Origin: Warburgia ugandensis
Lineage: Eukaryota; Streptophyta; Magnoliopsida; Canellales; Canellaceae
Assembly: GCA_035236585.1 (NCBI GenBank)
Contig: CP141127.1
Location: 73,947,495 to 74,011,494, forward strand
Direction of reading: 5' to 3'
Length of the DNA: 64,000 nt
This document shows, one piece after another, positions 19,953 to 32,060 of this stretch. The translations under genes and the position numbers were made by a program. The notes under the pieces were generated by a model that was not told the origin of the DNA, did not search any database, and was given only the letters and a program-made list of their open reading frames with translations. How positions within the stretch are numbered: position 1 is the stretch's first letter; every line of letters begins with the position of its first letter.

Positions 19953-22776
19953 TGTTATGCCCGAGCAATTTACACTATTTTTAATGAAAAATGAACATTC
20001 TATAGGAAATAAACTGAGTTAAATGTTTCACTTTATTTAAAATAGTAAATGAAGGAATTTGTGAGGGCACTTAGTAGCATTAGATTCTACTTGAAAAATG
20101 GAATCCAACGGCTCAAAAATCACCCAAAACGGAGTTCGTATGAAGAAGTTACAGCCATTTAAAGATAGGGGTATTTCTGAAAATTAAACAGAAAAACGAA
20201 AAAAACGAAAAAGGACGAAAAATGCAAGGGGCCGTTTTGATAATGGCACCCCCTGTCGTCTTCAACCTCAAGAACCCTCTAGAAAACCCTTGTTCATGAT
20301 TTCTCTAGAAAACCTCAGGGGAAAGGGCGGCACCGCCATTGAGGGGCACCGCCTTCTCCCCCCCTATAAAAAGCCCCAACCCCCCCCTCCAAAAAATGTG
20401 ATTTTTCGGTGTTTTTGGACTGGGTTTCCGGCAAAAACCGGAAACCCATCTTTCTGCATTTTCCGGCAATGGCCAGGCCCAAGTCAGGCTGACCATCCCA
20501 TTCTCATTTCCCCCTCTTCTCTTTTCTGATATGGGCAATAGGGTTTCCACCTTGTGCTAGTTTTTCGGCCAGTAGGCACACTAGGCAACCCAAGTAAGTC
20601 GATTTTCCCAATTTCTCTTCGTTTTGCTCCCCCCAGGCCAGATCCATGCCAGATCTGATCTCCTTCCAGCCGGTCTTCCCAGCCAGAAAACAACCAGCCA
20701 TTTTCCAGCCAGGTTTCCTGGCCGGAAAACATTCCACGATGGCTTGGGTAGGACCTGCACAAGCCAGGCGTCCCAAGGACGCCAAGCACCATGTGCACCT
20801 AGGACTGGGTCCCTGGGATGGGTTCCAGGTGTATGACAGTGCGTACATTACCCCAGGTACGGCCTTTGGGTGTGCGCACAACATGGGGCACGGGTCTTGG
20901 CTCGACCAGGGTGCACGGGGTGCGCTAGGAGCTGAGACGCGCCATGCTATAAAGGTGCATTCGTGCGATGATGTGCATCATAGTGTCTCAGTTGAGCATG
21001 AAGGTGCGCATGCAAAACGGGTCCCTGGCATAGCCTTTAAGCATGCACAAACCTGAGGCAGTTGCGGTCCAACCAGGATGCACGAGTGTCCTGGGAACTG
21101 GGACACGCAGACCCAATGAGACTTTAAAAGTTAGGATTAAAGGATAAATTACTTAGTTTAACTATTGAAAAGTAGATCCATGTCATAGGATCTAGCCTGG
21201 CAATGAATTACGCAAGGACCATTGACCCTAATTAGCAAATTGAGCGGTCTAATGTCTAAATAGAATGAAATTAATAAGGAGTCCATGTATCCATTCATAC
21301 CTAGGAGTTTATAAATGAGACCCAGGGACGAGTTAAAGTGATAAAGGACGCAACTCCAGGAGACTTTGACGTAGGTGCTCTATCACTACTAGACTTTTTT
21401 TTAAAGAGCCATGATTGTTTTATGCATGTTTTAAGTACAAATTATATAACTTGTTTAGCATGACTTAATTCAACATACATATGATAAACGCTTTATGCAT
21501 AGATATGTTTTGCAAATAATTTCATATACATTACGCATAGATATGTCTTACAAATAATTGCATATACATTATGCATAGATATGTCTTACAAATAATTGCA
21601 TATACATTATGCATAGATATTTTTTGCAAACAAATGCATATATTGCATATTTTGTAAGTATTGAGTTTTTAAAAGATTGCATGTCCTTAAGGGTTACCAA
21701 AAGACGCTCGAGTGCCCAAAAGACACTGGGTAGGCAGTTGTGAGGGCCAGGCAGTTGTGAGGGACCGAAAGAAGACGAGTTTTGAAAAAGAGGTTTTTGC
21801 TGGTTTAATCTGATATGATTTGGGCTGATGAGCTCGTGGGCGCTATGCCGAGAGGTTTGGGTTAGCCTCTAGCCTCTACTACTATTAGGTGGATGGGTAC
21901 CACGCCTAAAAAGGGCAACGTCCCTAGGTCAACTACATGTGGTACAGGGGGCTACCACTGGTGTCACGGCACTGGGTCGACGTGTCATAGGCCCCATTGA
22001 GGCTATGACCGAGTGTGCTCGAGTACCCGTGGACCACACGGCAACGAGGTCGTGGGCATAGTTGGACCCTATGGTTTGAGGATTTATTTGCATTGCATAT
22101 GGCATGACATGAGGTTGTTCGACCATACCAGATATCCATGAGTTGGATTCAGTGGAGTATCTTATGCATATCATTATGTTTATGATATATGATACTTTTG
22201 ACTTAGATTATGCTATTCTTTAAGTCGTCAGTATTCCGGTTTGACAGTAGTTTTTAATATCGATATTGAACATGATTGTTCGAACATGCATATGTTTTTA
22301 AGAGCACATGATTTTAAACATAGCATGCATTGCAAACCTAGTAGTGATAGACTCCTACTGAGTATAGTATATACTCACCCTATCCTTAACATTTTTTAGG
22401 ATAGTTCCACTCACAAATAGAAGATGTCTCAGGAGATATTAGTTCTACGAGCAAGTGAATAAACAAAGGAGACAACTATACATGCGAGTAAACTCTCTAC
22501 CCTTTGGAATGTATTTGTATTTATTTACAGTTGGACTGTGTGCTGTGAATGTATAGACCTGGGGAAGAATTTATGATTTCTGAAGTTTTTTCAAAAACTA
22601 CTTTGAGTATTGTGAAAGCAAATGACACTCCAGGTTTTCAAAATGAGTTTAAAATATGAAAGATTTTCCATTGCATTGCATGGTTTTTATAAAATGGTTT
22701 TCAAATAAGGATGCATCCCGCCTTAGGAGTTTAGATCTTGCATTTAAAAATGAATGGAAAAACCCAGGTCGTCACA
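19953..22776 (+). repeat. 5' LTR of LARD-like element
   Basis: Starts TGTTATGCCC and ends GTCGTCACA. In order it contains an A-rich U3; a block with 'ggggccgttttgataatggcacccc' spread over 20229-20255; a GC-rich segment at about 20600-21110; four 38-bp tandem units at 21494-21645; and the conserved 'actgagtatagtatatactcaccc' block near 22350. ORFs in the GC-rich part (20504-20884 minus, 20646-21056 plus) are not conserved in the 3' LTR and are not genes. Confidence 0.92.
21494..21645 (+). repeat. Four 38-bp tandem units in 5' LTR
   Basis: Units start at 21494, 21532, 21570 and 21608, each beginning TATGCATAGATAT (TACGCATAG in the second). The 3' LTR has only two (27551 and 27589). Confidence 0.95.
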
Positions 22777-22778
22777 GT

Positions 22779-22790
22779 TGGTATCAGAGC
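22779..22790 (+). promoter_or_regulatory. Primer-binding site, initiator tRNA-Met type
   Basis: TGGTATCAGAGC, two bases after the LTR end at 22776. It is complementary to the 3' end of initiator methionine tRNA. Confidence 0.95.
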
Positions 22791-25700
22791 CCAAGTTTTA
22801 TCCTTTCACAACCAGTCCAGCATGTCCATGGGTCATAGACAATAGAGAAAATCAAGAATAAGTAGTATAAATGGGAGTAGTAGAGATGACTACTTCTATT
22901 TGAGGATTACAATATTAATGCTCAAGGCATTTCACCATAAATAAATAGGTGAAACACAGCTTGGTTTAACAAATAATTAGGTAGAGGATAGTGCAACCCT
23001 TATCCAAAATCTAGTCTAAGACGACTTAAGGATTAAGGATTGTTGTGTGGTGCAAATATGAAAACTCATATATGGATCATATTATGATGATGAGGAATGA
23101 AGATGTCAGTGAACTTGTTAGTAGATAGTTCTGACCTGCAATAAAGTAATCTTATCAAAGATAAGAACATCGAAAAACCTAGATGGCTATCTTACCATCA
23201 TAAAGAATATCAGAATATGAGTACACTATCACAAGGGATATGATATGAGTATGATAAGAGATGTAAAAGAAAGACTTTGAGAACATTTTGATGATAATCT
23301 AAGTGGGATGAGAATGCAAGATAATATTAGGAGATGACTATGACTCGTACTAGATTACAAAGGAATAGATCCGGAAAGACTTATCTCAATTTTGGATACC
23401 TTGATTGGAGTCTCATGAAAAGTGAAGTGATATCAAATAATAACTACCTGAGTATTATGGAGCAAATCAGAAGAGGTATGCAAGTGACAGATTATGTGAA
23501 TAAGAGGAACATAACACGAATATGATAGGGAAATGAATTTGACCGAGTTATCAAAAGTTTTTGATGATAATACTAAGGATGATAATAGATCGATCCTAAC
23601 ATGAACTTGTAAGAGAAGTATAGCATCACCAAAATGTCAATGCCATTATTAAAACATTGTATGAATTTTATTGAGGCTAGAGGCAATTGAGGATTTCAAT
23701 GATCTTAAGACAGTTTAGAATTTCTGAGAAGCATTCAGTTTATCATATATGTTATTTAAAGGAATAGATGAAGTATCAAATATATGCAACAACGCATATA
23801 GAGACATTGATCCAGGTAGACCAAATGGATATTGAAGAAAAGAGAGAAAGAGATAGAGATGTAACTATAAGTATTCAATGAATATTGAATATTCAAAAGA
23901 AGAAGATCATGACTTTATGGAGATACATAGAATTCTATCATCTTGAATCCTATAGGAAGGTAGATCAAACAAATGCAAAGGAATAATAATAGATGAGTTG
24001 ATGATCTTATTGCAAAAGAGTATAAAAGAAAGAAAGCATATGGGGTTTAAGACTTTGAGTAGAGTAATGAATTTAAGGACATTATGTGACAAGAAATCTT
24101 AGAAGAGGAATGGTAACCAACTAGAAATAAAATTCTACAAATGGTTTAATATCAATTATTACAATTAGATTCATATCGGATCCATTAGCTTATGGGGAAC
24201 ACCAATGGATATAGTCCATAAAAAGGAAAATTTGGTGATATTCCACCTGGCCAATAAAGTATATTGAAAAAGGAATTAAGCTAGGACAGTGACTTGTCCA
24301 TTTAGCAAGAAGGGTACCATCAAGGATCAAATGGAGGTCTTACTATCATAGATTGGAAGAGCAAATATCTTAAGACCATTATTTAGTCATTACCTTTAGA
24401 GTACTGTTGACTAAAATAAGGGTATCCCACCATATTTAATCAAGTATGCTAGTATCTATGAGTTAGTAGTCGAAGTTATATACTCAAAGGGATGTTATAA
24501 GTCTTTAGACTTGAGTTTCCCTTGAAAAGAAAAGTGCTTGTTAAAATAAGTCAATTGAGGGTATGAGGTCAGTTGATGAGAACAGTTGCAACAGAGATAG
24601 GAGCAAAAATAAGGAGCGATTTCCACCAGTGAGACAGATTTTTTCAAACCTGAATAGATATCATGACAAACTTTGAGTATGAAAAATATTGCTGACTTGG
24701 ATTGCAAAGGAAGGCAAATAAGTATTGATCACTTTAGAGACCCTTGAGCTTATGACAAAGATATATCTGGAAAGAGATCAATAGGTAATCAAATAAAGTC
24801 TTTCTATATGTCTATGAAAATGTTCCATGCTTAACTGAGTGTTTTTCAAAATTTGATGATTTAACAGCTTCAGCATAACGTGATGGTAGTAGTTATGGAA
24901 TGAGAACTGCTATTATAAGCTAAGTATGAGGAGGCACTTGAAGGATAAAATTTGAGGAATTAAGAAAATCACTACTTATGAGGACACCTCTTGACAATAT
25001 AGATAGAATAATTGACAATAAGCCTTGATAAAAGATTGCACGATATATTGACATAGGGATGGAAAGAGAAAAGGTGAGATGGCTATCACACTATAAGGTG
25101 AAGATTTAAGGTTACATTGCCTTTAGACAAATAGTTAGTTGTTATGAGCATGTACTAAGTATGAAAAATCAATTGAAGGAATTTTCTAAGGACTAACCCT
25201 ACCAGATTGAGTATAGAACTTTTGGACTGAAAGGTTATGAAGAAACCATCAAGCAAAGAAAGGACAAAGAGAATGATGATAAAGGATTCAACCATGACCT
25301 AGTAAGGGTACTCAGTTATGAATAAGAGACTTTTTGTTTTACATCAATGGGAACATTATTGAAAATCCGAATGACAAATTGATGTAAATAGTGAGATAGG
25401 CCTCTGGACAAGAACATTTGACCCATGATAATGAATCAACCATTAACATTTGACATGAGAAAAGCGTTTAATGAATTCAATTGGATATAGAGTTAGGACA
25501 TTTTACTTTCAGTATATGATAAGGTCCTCGATAGAAGATGCTACAAATTGACTTTCATGACTTTATTTTGAATGTAACTTTGGTCGGGGAATAAAGTTAG
25601 ATATGGAAAACGACAGACAGTTGAAATTCAAAATAGGAGAAATAAGATCATATGATCTCAAAGAAGTATGGAGTAATTTATACATGAATATAGAAGCATG

Positions 25701-26002
25701 ATCCTACGATGAGACTATCCTATACATGATGAGAAAAGTAGGGGCATCTAAGGATTTCGAGATAGATGAATTATAGCTCGAAACCACTATGGTTAAACTG
25801 GCACGTATAAGAGTGTGCATCAGAGCACGCAGCGAAAGCGGCCTTTATAGGTAAGGACTTGTAGAAGGAACAATAAAAATGATAAATTAAGGTTGAGCCT
25901 AGGTTTGATTCCTAAGAGGGAAATGCATTTGCAAGAAGTTATCTATGAGACAAAATATCTTGAAAATCATAATTTATGGAATTTCGAGAACGAAATTCTT
26001 TT
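22791..26002 (+). other. Non-coding interior of LARD-like element
   Basis: This A- and G-rich plus strand of about 3.2 kb has dense stops in all frames; the longest ORFs are about 60-70 codons (23334-23525 plus, 24495-24707 minus) and show no retroviral motif. I searched by eye for the RT block near Y/F-x-D-D, the zinc knuckle and HHCC/DDE-type integrase strings and found none. The last bases before the tract (25980-26002) keep the 'aatttcgagaacgaaattc' block seen at the end of chromovirus pol. Confidence 0.7.
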
Positions 26003-26009
26003 AAGGGGG
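26003..26009 (+). promoter_or_regulatory. Polypurine tract of LARD-like element
   Basis: AAGGGGG, six bases before the 3' LTR start (TG at 26016). Confidence 0.85.
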
Positions 26010-26015
26010 TAATAA

Positions 26016-28759
26016 TGTAATGCCCGAGCAATTTACACTATTTTTAACGAAAATTGAACATTCTATAGGAAATAAACTGAGTCAAATGTTTCACTTTATT
26101 TAAAATAGTAAACAAAGGAATTTGTGAGGGAACTTAGTACCATTAGATTCTACTTAAAAAATGGAATCCAACGCCTCAAAAATCACCCAAAACGGAGTTC
26201 GTATGAAGTTACAGCCATTTAAAGATAGGGGTATTTCTGAAAATTAAACGAAAAAAACAAAAAAACAAAAAAAAACAAAAAACGCAGGGGGCCGTTTTGA
26301 TAACGGCACCCGATGTCATCTTCAACCTCAAGAACCCTCCAGAAAACCCTTGTTCATGATTTCTCTAGAAAACCCCATGGGAAAGGGCAGCACCGCCATT
26401 GAGGGGCACCTCCTTCTCCCCCTATAAAATGCCCCAACCCCCTCTCCAAAAAACATGATTTTCTGACGTTTTTGGACTGGGTTTTCGGCAAAAAATGGAA
26501 ACCCGTCTTTCTACATTTTCTGGCAATGGCCAGGCCTAAGTCAGGCCGGCCATCCCATTCCCATTTCCCCCTCTTCTCTTTTCTGATATGGGCAATAGGG
26601 TTTCCACCTTATGCCAGTTTTCTAGCGAGCAGGCACACCAGGCAACCCAGGTAAGCCAATTTTCCCTATTTCTCTTCGTTTTGCTCCCCCCAGGCCAGAT
26701 CCATGCCAGATCTGGTCTCCTTCCAGCCGGTCTTCCCAGCCGAAAAACAACCAGCCATTTTCCAGCCGGGTTTCCTAGTCGAAAAACATTCCACGACAGC
26801 TTGGGCCGGACCTACACGAGCCAGGCGTCCCAAGGACGCCAAGCACCACGTGCACCTGGGACTGGGTCCCTGGGATGGGTTCCAGGTGTATGACAGTGCG
26901 TACACTGCCCCAAGTACGGCCTTCAGGTGCGACCGCGACATGGGGCACGGGTCCTAGCTCGACCAGGGTGCACGGGGTGCCCTAGGAGCTGAGACGCGCC
27001 ATGCTACAAGGTGCGCCCGTGCGATGATGCGCATCATAGCGTCTCACTTGAGCATGAAGGTGCGCATGCAAAACGCGGTCCCTAGCACGGCCTTTAGGTG
27101 CACACGCATGTGAGGTGGTCGCGGTCCAACCAGGATGCACGAGTGTCCTGGGAACTAGGACACGCAGACCCAATGAGACTTTAAAAATTAGGATTAAAGG
27201 ATAAATTACAGAGTTTAACTATTGGAAAGTAGATCCATGTCATAGGATCTAGCCTGGCAATGAATTAGGCAAGGAGCATTGACCCTAAAGAGCAGATTGA
27301 GCGGTCTAATGTCTAAATAGAATGAAATTAATAAGGACTCCTTGTATCCATTCATACCCAGGAGTTTATAAATGAGACCCAGGGACGAGTTAAAGTAAAA
27401 AAGGATGCAACTCCAGGAGACTTTGAGGTAGGTGCTCTATCGCTACTAGACTTTTTTTTAAAGAGCCATGATTGTTTTATGCATGTTTTAAGTACAAATT
27501 ATATAACTTGTTTAGCATGACTTAATTCAGCATACATATGATAAACGCTTTATGCATAGATATGTTTTGCAAATAATTTCATATACATTATGCATAGATA
27601 TGTTTTGCAAACAAATGCATATATTGCATATTTTGTGAGCATTGAGTTTTTAAAAGATTGCATGTCCTTGAGGGTTACCAAAAGATGCTCGAGTGCCCAA
27701 AAGACACTGGGTAGGCAGTTGTGAGGGCCAGGCAGTTGTGAGGGACCCAAAGAGGATGAGTTTTGAAAAAGAGGTTTTTGCTGGTTTGATCTGATATGAT
27801 TTGGGCTGATGAGCTGGTGGGTCCTATGCCGAGAGGTTTGGGTTGGCCTCCAACCTCTACCACTATTAGGTGGATGGGTACCAAGCCCAAAAAGGGCAAC
27901 GTCCCTACGTCAACTACATGTGGTACAGGGGGCTACCACTGGTGTCACGGCACTGGGTTGACGTGTCATAGGCCCCGTTGAGGCTATGACCGAGTGTCCT
28001 CAGGTACCCGGGGACCACACGGCAGCTAGGTAGTGGGCATAGTTGGACCCTATGGTTTGAGGATTTATTTGCATTGCATATGGCATGACATGAAGTTGGT
28101 CAATCATACCAGATATCCATGAGTTGGATTCAGTGGAGTATCTTATGCATATCATTATATTTATGATATATGATACTTTTGACTTGGATTATGCTATTCT
28201 TTAAGTCGTCAGTATTCCAGTTTGACAGTGGTTTTTTAATATCGATATTGAACATGATTGTTCGAACATGCATATGTTTTTAAGAGCACATGATTTTAAA
28301 CATAGCATGCATTCCAAACCTAGTAGTGATAGACTCCTACTGAGTATAGTATATACTCACCCTATCCTTAACATTTTTCAGGATAGTTCCACTCACAAAT
28401 AGAAGACGTCTCAGGAGATATTAGTTCTACGAGCAAGTGAATAAACAAAGGAGACAACTATACATGCGAGTAAACTCTCTACCCTTTGGACATGTATTTG
28501 TATTTATTTACAATTTGACTATGTGCTGTGACTGGATAGACCTGGGGAAGAATTTATGATTTCTGAAGTTTTTTCAAAAACTACTTTGAGTATTGTGAAA
28601 GCAAATGACACTTCGGGTTTTCAAAATGAGTTTAAAATATGAAAGATTTTCTGCTGCATTGCATGGTTTTTATAAAATGGTTTTCAAATAGGGATGCATC
28701 CCGCCTTAGGAATTTAGATCTTGCATTTAAAAATGCATGGAAAAACTCGGGTCATCACA
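26016..28759 (+). repeat. 3' LTR of LARD-like element
   Basis: Starts TGTAATGCCC and ends GTCATCACA, collinear with the 5' LTR throughout. It is 80 bases shorter; 76 of these are two missing 38-bp units (only 27551 and 27589 present). The GC-rich segment is at about 26660-27170. The long ORF of the 5' LTR is cut to 84 codons here (26703-26957), which argues against coding. Confidence 0.92.
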
Positions 28760-28764
28760 GATTT
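28760..28764. repeat. Target-site duplication GATTT (right)
   Basis: Exact copy of 19948-19952, immediately after the 3' LTR. Confidence 0.95.
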
Positions 28765-29185
28765 CCATCCATTAGTATAGGGTAGATTATGCATTTCATT
28801 CTAGTGTAATTTCACGCATTGTACACTTAGTTTGCAATTTGCTTTCTCCCATACATGCTATTTTGATCATGTTTCCTTAGTTTTACATATGTGAGTTGTT
28901 TAGTTTTAGCCTTCCTTCATTGTTAATTAAGTTTTGGCATTTATATTTAGTTCGAGTAAGTTACTAATTTTAGTTTTTAGCAAATTTTAAATTTAGGAAG
29001 TTTCTACTTTCATGCATTTGTAATTTCCATGTTAGTTTGAGTTAGGATAAAAATCAACTTTCTTTAGCTAGGTTAAATAATTTAAATAAGGATCCACCTA
29101 ACACACAAACCATTTGATTCCTCATAGGATCGATCTCACTTGCTTGCAATTACTATAGTATTTTGTGTGCTTGTGAGTTAAGTAA
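28760..29185 (+). repeat. Athila-type LTR, plus orientation, right half
   Basis: Continuation of the LTR split at 19952. The region 29100-29175 ('gattcctcatagga...tcacttgcttgcaatta') is the reverse complement of the U5 ends at 33305-33390 and 38440-38515 in the minus-orientation copies. No primer-binding site follows; the sequence passes within about 20 bases into minus-strand pol, so the junction is a rearrangement. Confidence 0.65.
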
Positions 29186-29199
29186 AACAACATAGCACT

Positions 29200-29534
29200 T
29201 TCCTCAATCTCTACTTGGTGGCCATGCTAGTGGGGACTAACTTGTTATCCTCATTTCTGATTATCATGCTTCCAGACTTCTTAGGGACAACCTGAATTGG
29301 GCTAATGTAAGTGCTATTAGATATAGCGTAGATGGCACCAACATCTAAGAGTTTTAGCACTTCGTCTCGCACTACCTCTTTCATGTTAGGGTTTGGCCTC
29401 CTCTTTGAAGGTTTAGCATTTTCCTCTCAATAGATTCTATGCATACACACGACAACACTAATCCCTTTGATGCCCACTATAGTCCACCCTAAGGCTATCT
29501 TGGGTTCCTTAAGAACATCAAGAAGCTTACCTTC
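29200..29534 (-). pseudogene. Athila-type RT N-terminal fragment
   Basis: The minus strand reads KKSGSMIIRNEDNKLVPT near 29215-29275 and, before it, the VRDEVLKLLDVGAIYAISNS-type block at about 29315-29385, the entry into the RT of Athila/Tat elements. The RT palm, RNase H and integrase are absent; the sequence ends at about 29200 against a plus-orientation LTR. The frame has stops. Confidence 0.65.
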
Positions 29535-29828
29535 TTATTCTTTATCAATGTCTGAAGCTATTATTATAGGTAAGGATTTATCTAATCCTATGTAAGAATT
29601 TTTTACATTTTTAGGTAATGGCTTAGGGACTAAGGTAGGTGATTTTTCTAGTAAAGCCATAGAGATGGAATCAAATAGAGGAAATGGTTCCACATGAGGG
29701 CCCCATTTAGAGGTATCCATTATAGGTGGAGCATGTAAAAGATTATTTACCTCTTCAATGGATTTGTCTACATCAAAGTCCCAATTGAAATGTGTTAAAC
29801 ATGCCTCAAGTTGGTCTAGAATAGACAA
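29535..29828 (-). pseudogene. Athila-type PR-RT linker, open 97-codon piece
   Basis: This ORF reads ...LEKSPTLVPKPLPKNVKNSY followed by IGLDKSLPIIIASDIDKE. In Athila/Tat pol the block L-KPLP..LKY.FLG....PVIISS precedes the RT, so this is the segment between protease and RT. It is the longest continuously open piece of this element. It continues in sense with the RT entry at 29200-29534 after a stop. Confidence 0.7.
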
Positions 29829-29879
29829 TGGTGTATTAACATCTTAAATTAAACCTTTAATTAAATTAACTACTTTAGA

Positions 29880-30560
29880 ATCATCTAAGTTGAGATGCTA
29901 ATGGTCATCATTAAAAACATTGAATTTGACTTTCATATTACCAAAAGATAACTTCATTACACCATTTCTCCAATTGATGATGGCATTGGATGTGCCTAAA
30001 AATGGACATCCAAGAATTATTTGTATCTGACTACTAAGGTCTGATATAGGTTGGGTATCTAAGATAATGAAATGTTTAGGAAAGTAAAACTAGTCCACTT
30101 GTATTAAAACATTCTCAGCCATACCACATGAAATTTTTACTGATCTATCTGCTAACTACAAAGTGCTATTGATTGGCTCAAGGTCATTGAGCCCTAGATG
30201 CTTATAGACAAAGTATGGCAATAAATTTGCACTAGCCCTTGAATCTAATATTACCTTATCAATGATATAACCTCTAATAACATAAGAAATGGTAGGACAA
30301 CCTCGATCTCTAAATTTGGGAGGTGTCTAGTGTTGAATCAAAGAGCTCACTTGCTCAGTGAGGAAGGCTTTCTTCTACACACTAAGTTTGTGCTTTTGTA
30401 TACAGAGCCCTTTAAGAAATTTGGCATAAGTAGGAATGTCTTTCATAGCACTAAGTAATGGAATATTGATTTGAACATGTTTAAGCACATCCATTATCTC
30501 ATTGTAATTAGTTCCTTTCTTTGCTTTATTTAAAAGTTAAGGGAATGGTGCTTTAAGCAC
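29880..30560 (-). pseudogene. Athila-type retropepsin (protease) remnant
   Basis: The minus strand reads, with a few stops, VQINIPLLSAMKDIPTYAKF, KKAFLTEQVSSLIQ, PPKFRDRGCPTISYVI, LDSRASANLLPYFVYKHLGL, IILGCPFLGTSNAIINWRNG and MKLSFGNMKVKFNVFN. The expected active-site D-x-G-A appears as DSRA, so the motif is damaged. The series is the Athila/Tat protease in the right order, and more complete than the copy at 6590-7240. Confidence 0.8.
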
Positions 30561-30599
30561 ATAAGGTGTGTCCACTATAGGCTCAGATGGAGTAGGATG

Positions 30600-32060
30600 T
30601 TTTTGTCCTTTTTGTTTCTCCTACATTTAATGAGTTCATTCTCCCCTAAAGCTTCCTCAATCTACCCTACCTTGTTATCTATTTGACAACCACTCCTAAG
30701 GGTACTTATGGACTTTGCTTGCTCATGGGGTCTTTGTAAATTTGAATTGGACTCTATTTCAAATTGTCCCTACGGGTTTGGAATTGGCTAACTAGGAAAT
30801 TGTCCCTTTCCTCTATCACTTGAAGTAGCTAACAACTGACCAATTTGCATTTCTAATTTGACAATAAATTAAGCCTTGACATTGTTTCTCTATTACCCTC
30901 ATTGATGGCCTATGTAGTTTCATCATGGTGTTTTAAAATTTTTCCATAAATAATTGCATAGTTTTCTTCAAAAGTTGGTTTCTTTGGTTGTTGAGGGAAC
31001 TAAAAACTAAGAGGCTGCTAAGAAACTGAAGTTCTAGGAGAGTTTTGAGCAAGGTGTTCATAGATGGATATCCTTAGTGAGTGTTCTTAGACCATGAAAG
31101 TTAGGATGTCTAGCTCATCTTGGATTGTAGGTCTTAGAATAAGGATTACTGTTAGGATTGCAACATGCATTCATAGTATATGCTTATTATAAAAGACAGT
31201 TAAGAAATACTTGATTAGATGGATAGGGTGATGTTAATTTTGCTAAACTGTAACAAATGGAACAAACCTCTTGTGGAGGTTTCATGGATGCATTTCAAAC
31301 CATGAAGGCGTCAAGTATTTTATCAATTTTCTAGAACATATTTTTGATATTGTCCATACATCCCACTAAGGAGTCAATTTTATAAGACATATTTGTGGCC
31401 ACTCCCATTTCATAAAGGCTTCCTTTGTTTTGAGGTGTTAGTGCCTCATAGAAGTACTAAACTTGTTGCCATTTTTCGAATCCATGGTGAGGTAATTTTT
31501 GTAGTAATTCATTCCACCTTTCCCAACATTCATAATGTTGCTCATCATCTCTTTACTAAAAATTGATAATCTCCCTATGAAGGGCATTAGTTTTATGGAT
31601 ATGGAAGAATTTGTTTAGAAACTTTTTAGACAACTAGTCCCATGTGGCAATGGATTTGACCTTCAAAGAATTTACCTATGATTTGGCCTTATCTTTCAAT
31701 TAGAAGGAAAATAATCTAAATATAATATAATCATCTAAAACATTTTGGAACTTGAATGTATCACAAATATTAAGGAATTCCTTAATACATAGTATGGATC
31801 CTCTCTTTCTCGACCATAGATTGTTGGGAGTAACTATGTAACTCCAAGTTTAAGTTCGAAGTGGTCTGCATTAGTGGGGGACAATGTGATGCATGACACA
31901 GCATTCAACTAGAGTGGCACATGAAAGTCTCTCATGGCCTTATGCTCAACTACAATTTGTGGGTCTGCATTAGGAATTTAATTTCTTACCCCTTGCCTAT
32001 AGGTATATTCAATCTCAGGATGAAATGGTACTAATTCTATGTTTTGAGTTCAATGACCTT
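30600..32060 (-). pseudogene. Athila-type gag remnant (second copy)
   Basis: Collinear with 7250-8620. Near 31080-31150 the minus strand encodes a degenerate form of the PYSKTYNPGWVRHPNF-like signature, and around 31440-31660 the capsid block corresponding to 8175-8456. Stops are frequent and no frame stays open beyond about 60 codons. The 164-bp duplication of the other copy is absent. Confidence 0.6.

Larger units (their letters stand above)
19953..28759 (+). mobile_element. Complete long-LTR, coding-free retroelement (LARD-like)
   Basis: An 8807-bp element with 5' LTR 19953-22776 (2824 bp), interior 22777-26015 (3239 bp) and 3' LTR 26016-28759 (2744 bp), flanked by perfect GATTT duplications. 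It has an initiator-tRNA-Met primer-binding site and a polypurine tract, each next to the proper LTR edge. The interior has no ORF above 70 codons and no gag, protease, RT, RNase H or integrase motif that I can find. Structure and size fit the non-autonomous class called large retrotransposon derivatives (LARDs). The conserved 'aatttcga.aacgaaattctttt' block before the tract suggests derivation from, and mobilisation by, a chromovirus-type gypsy element. In the first 210 bases of the two LTRs I count about ten substitutions, so the insertion is not recent. Confidence 0.9.

Noticed and set aside
20504..20884. 126-codon minus-strand ORF (and 136-codon plus-strand ORF 20646-21056) in a GC-rich block
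   Set aside because: They lie in an LTR; the matching place in the 3' LTR (26666-26957) is interrupted and shortened, and both strands are open, as expected from GC-rich sequence poor in stop codons.
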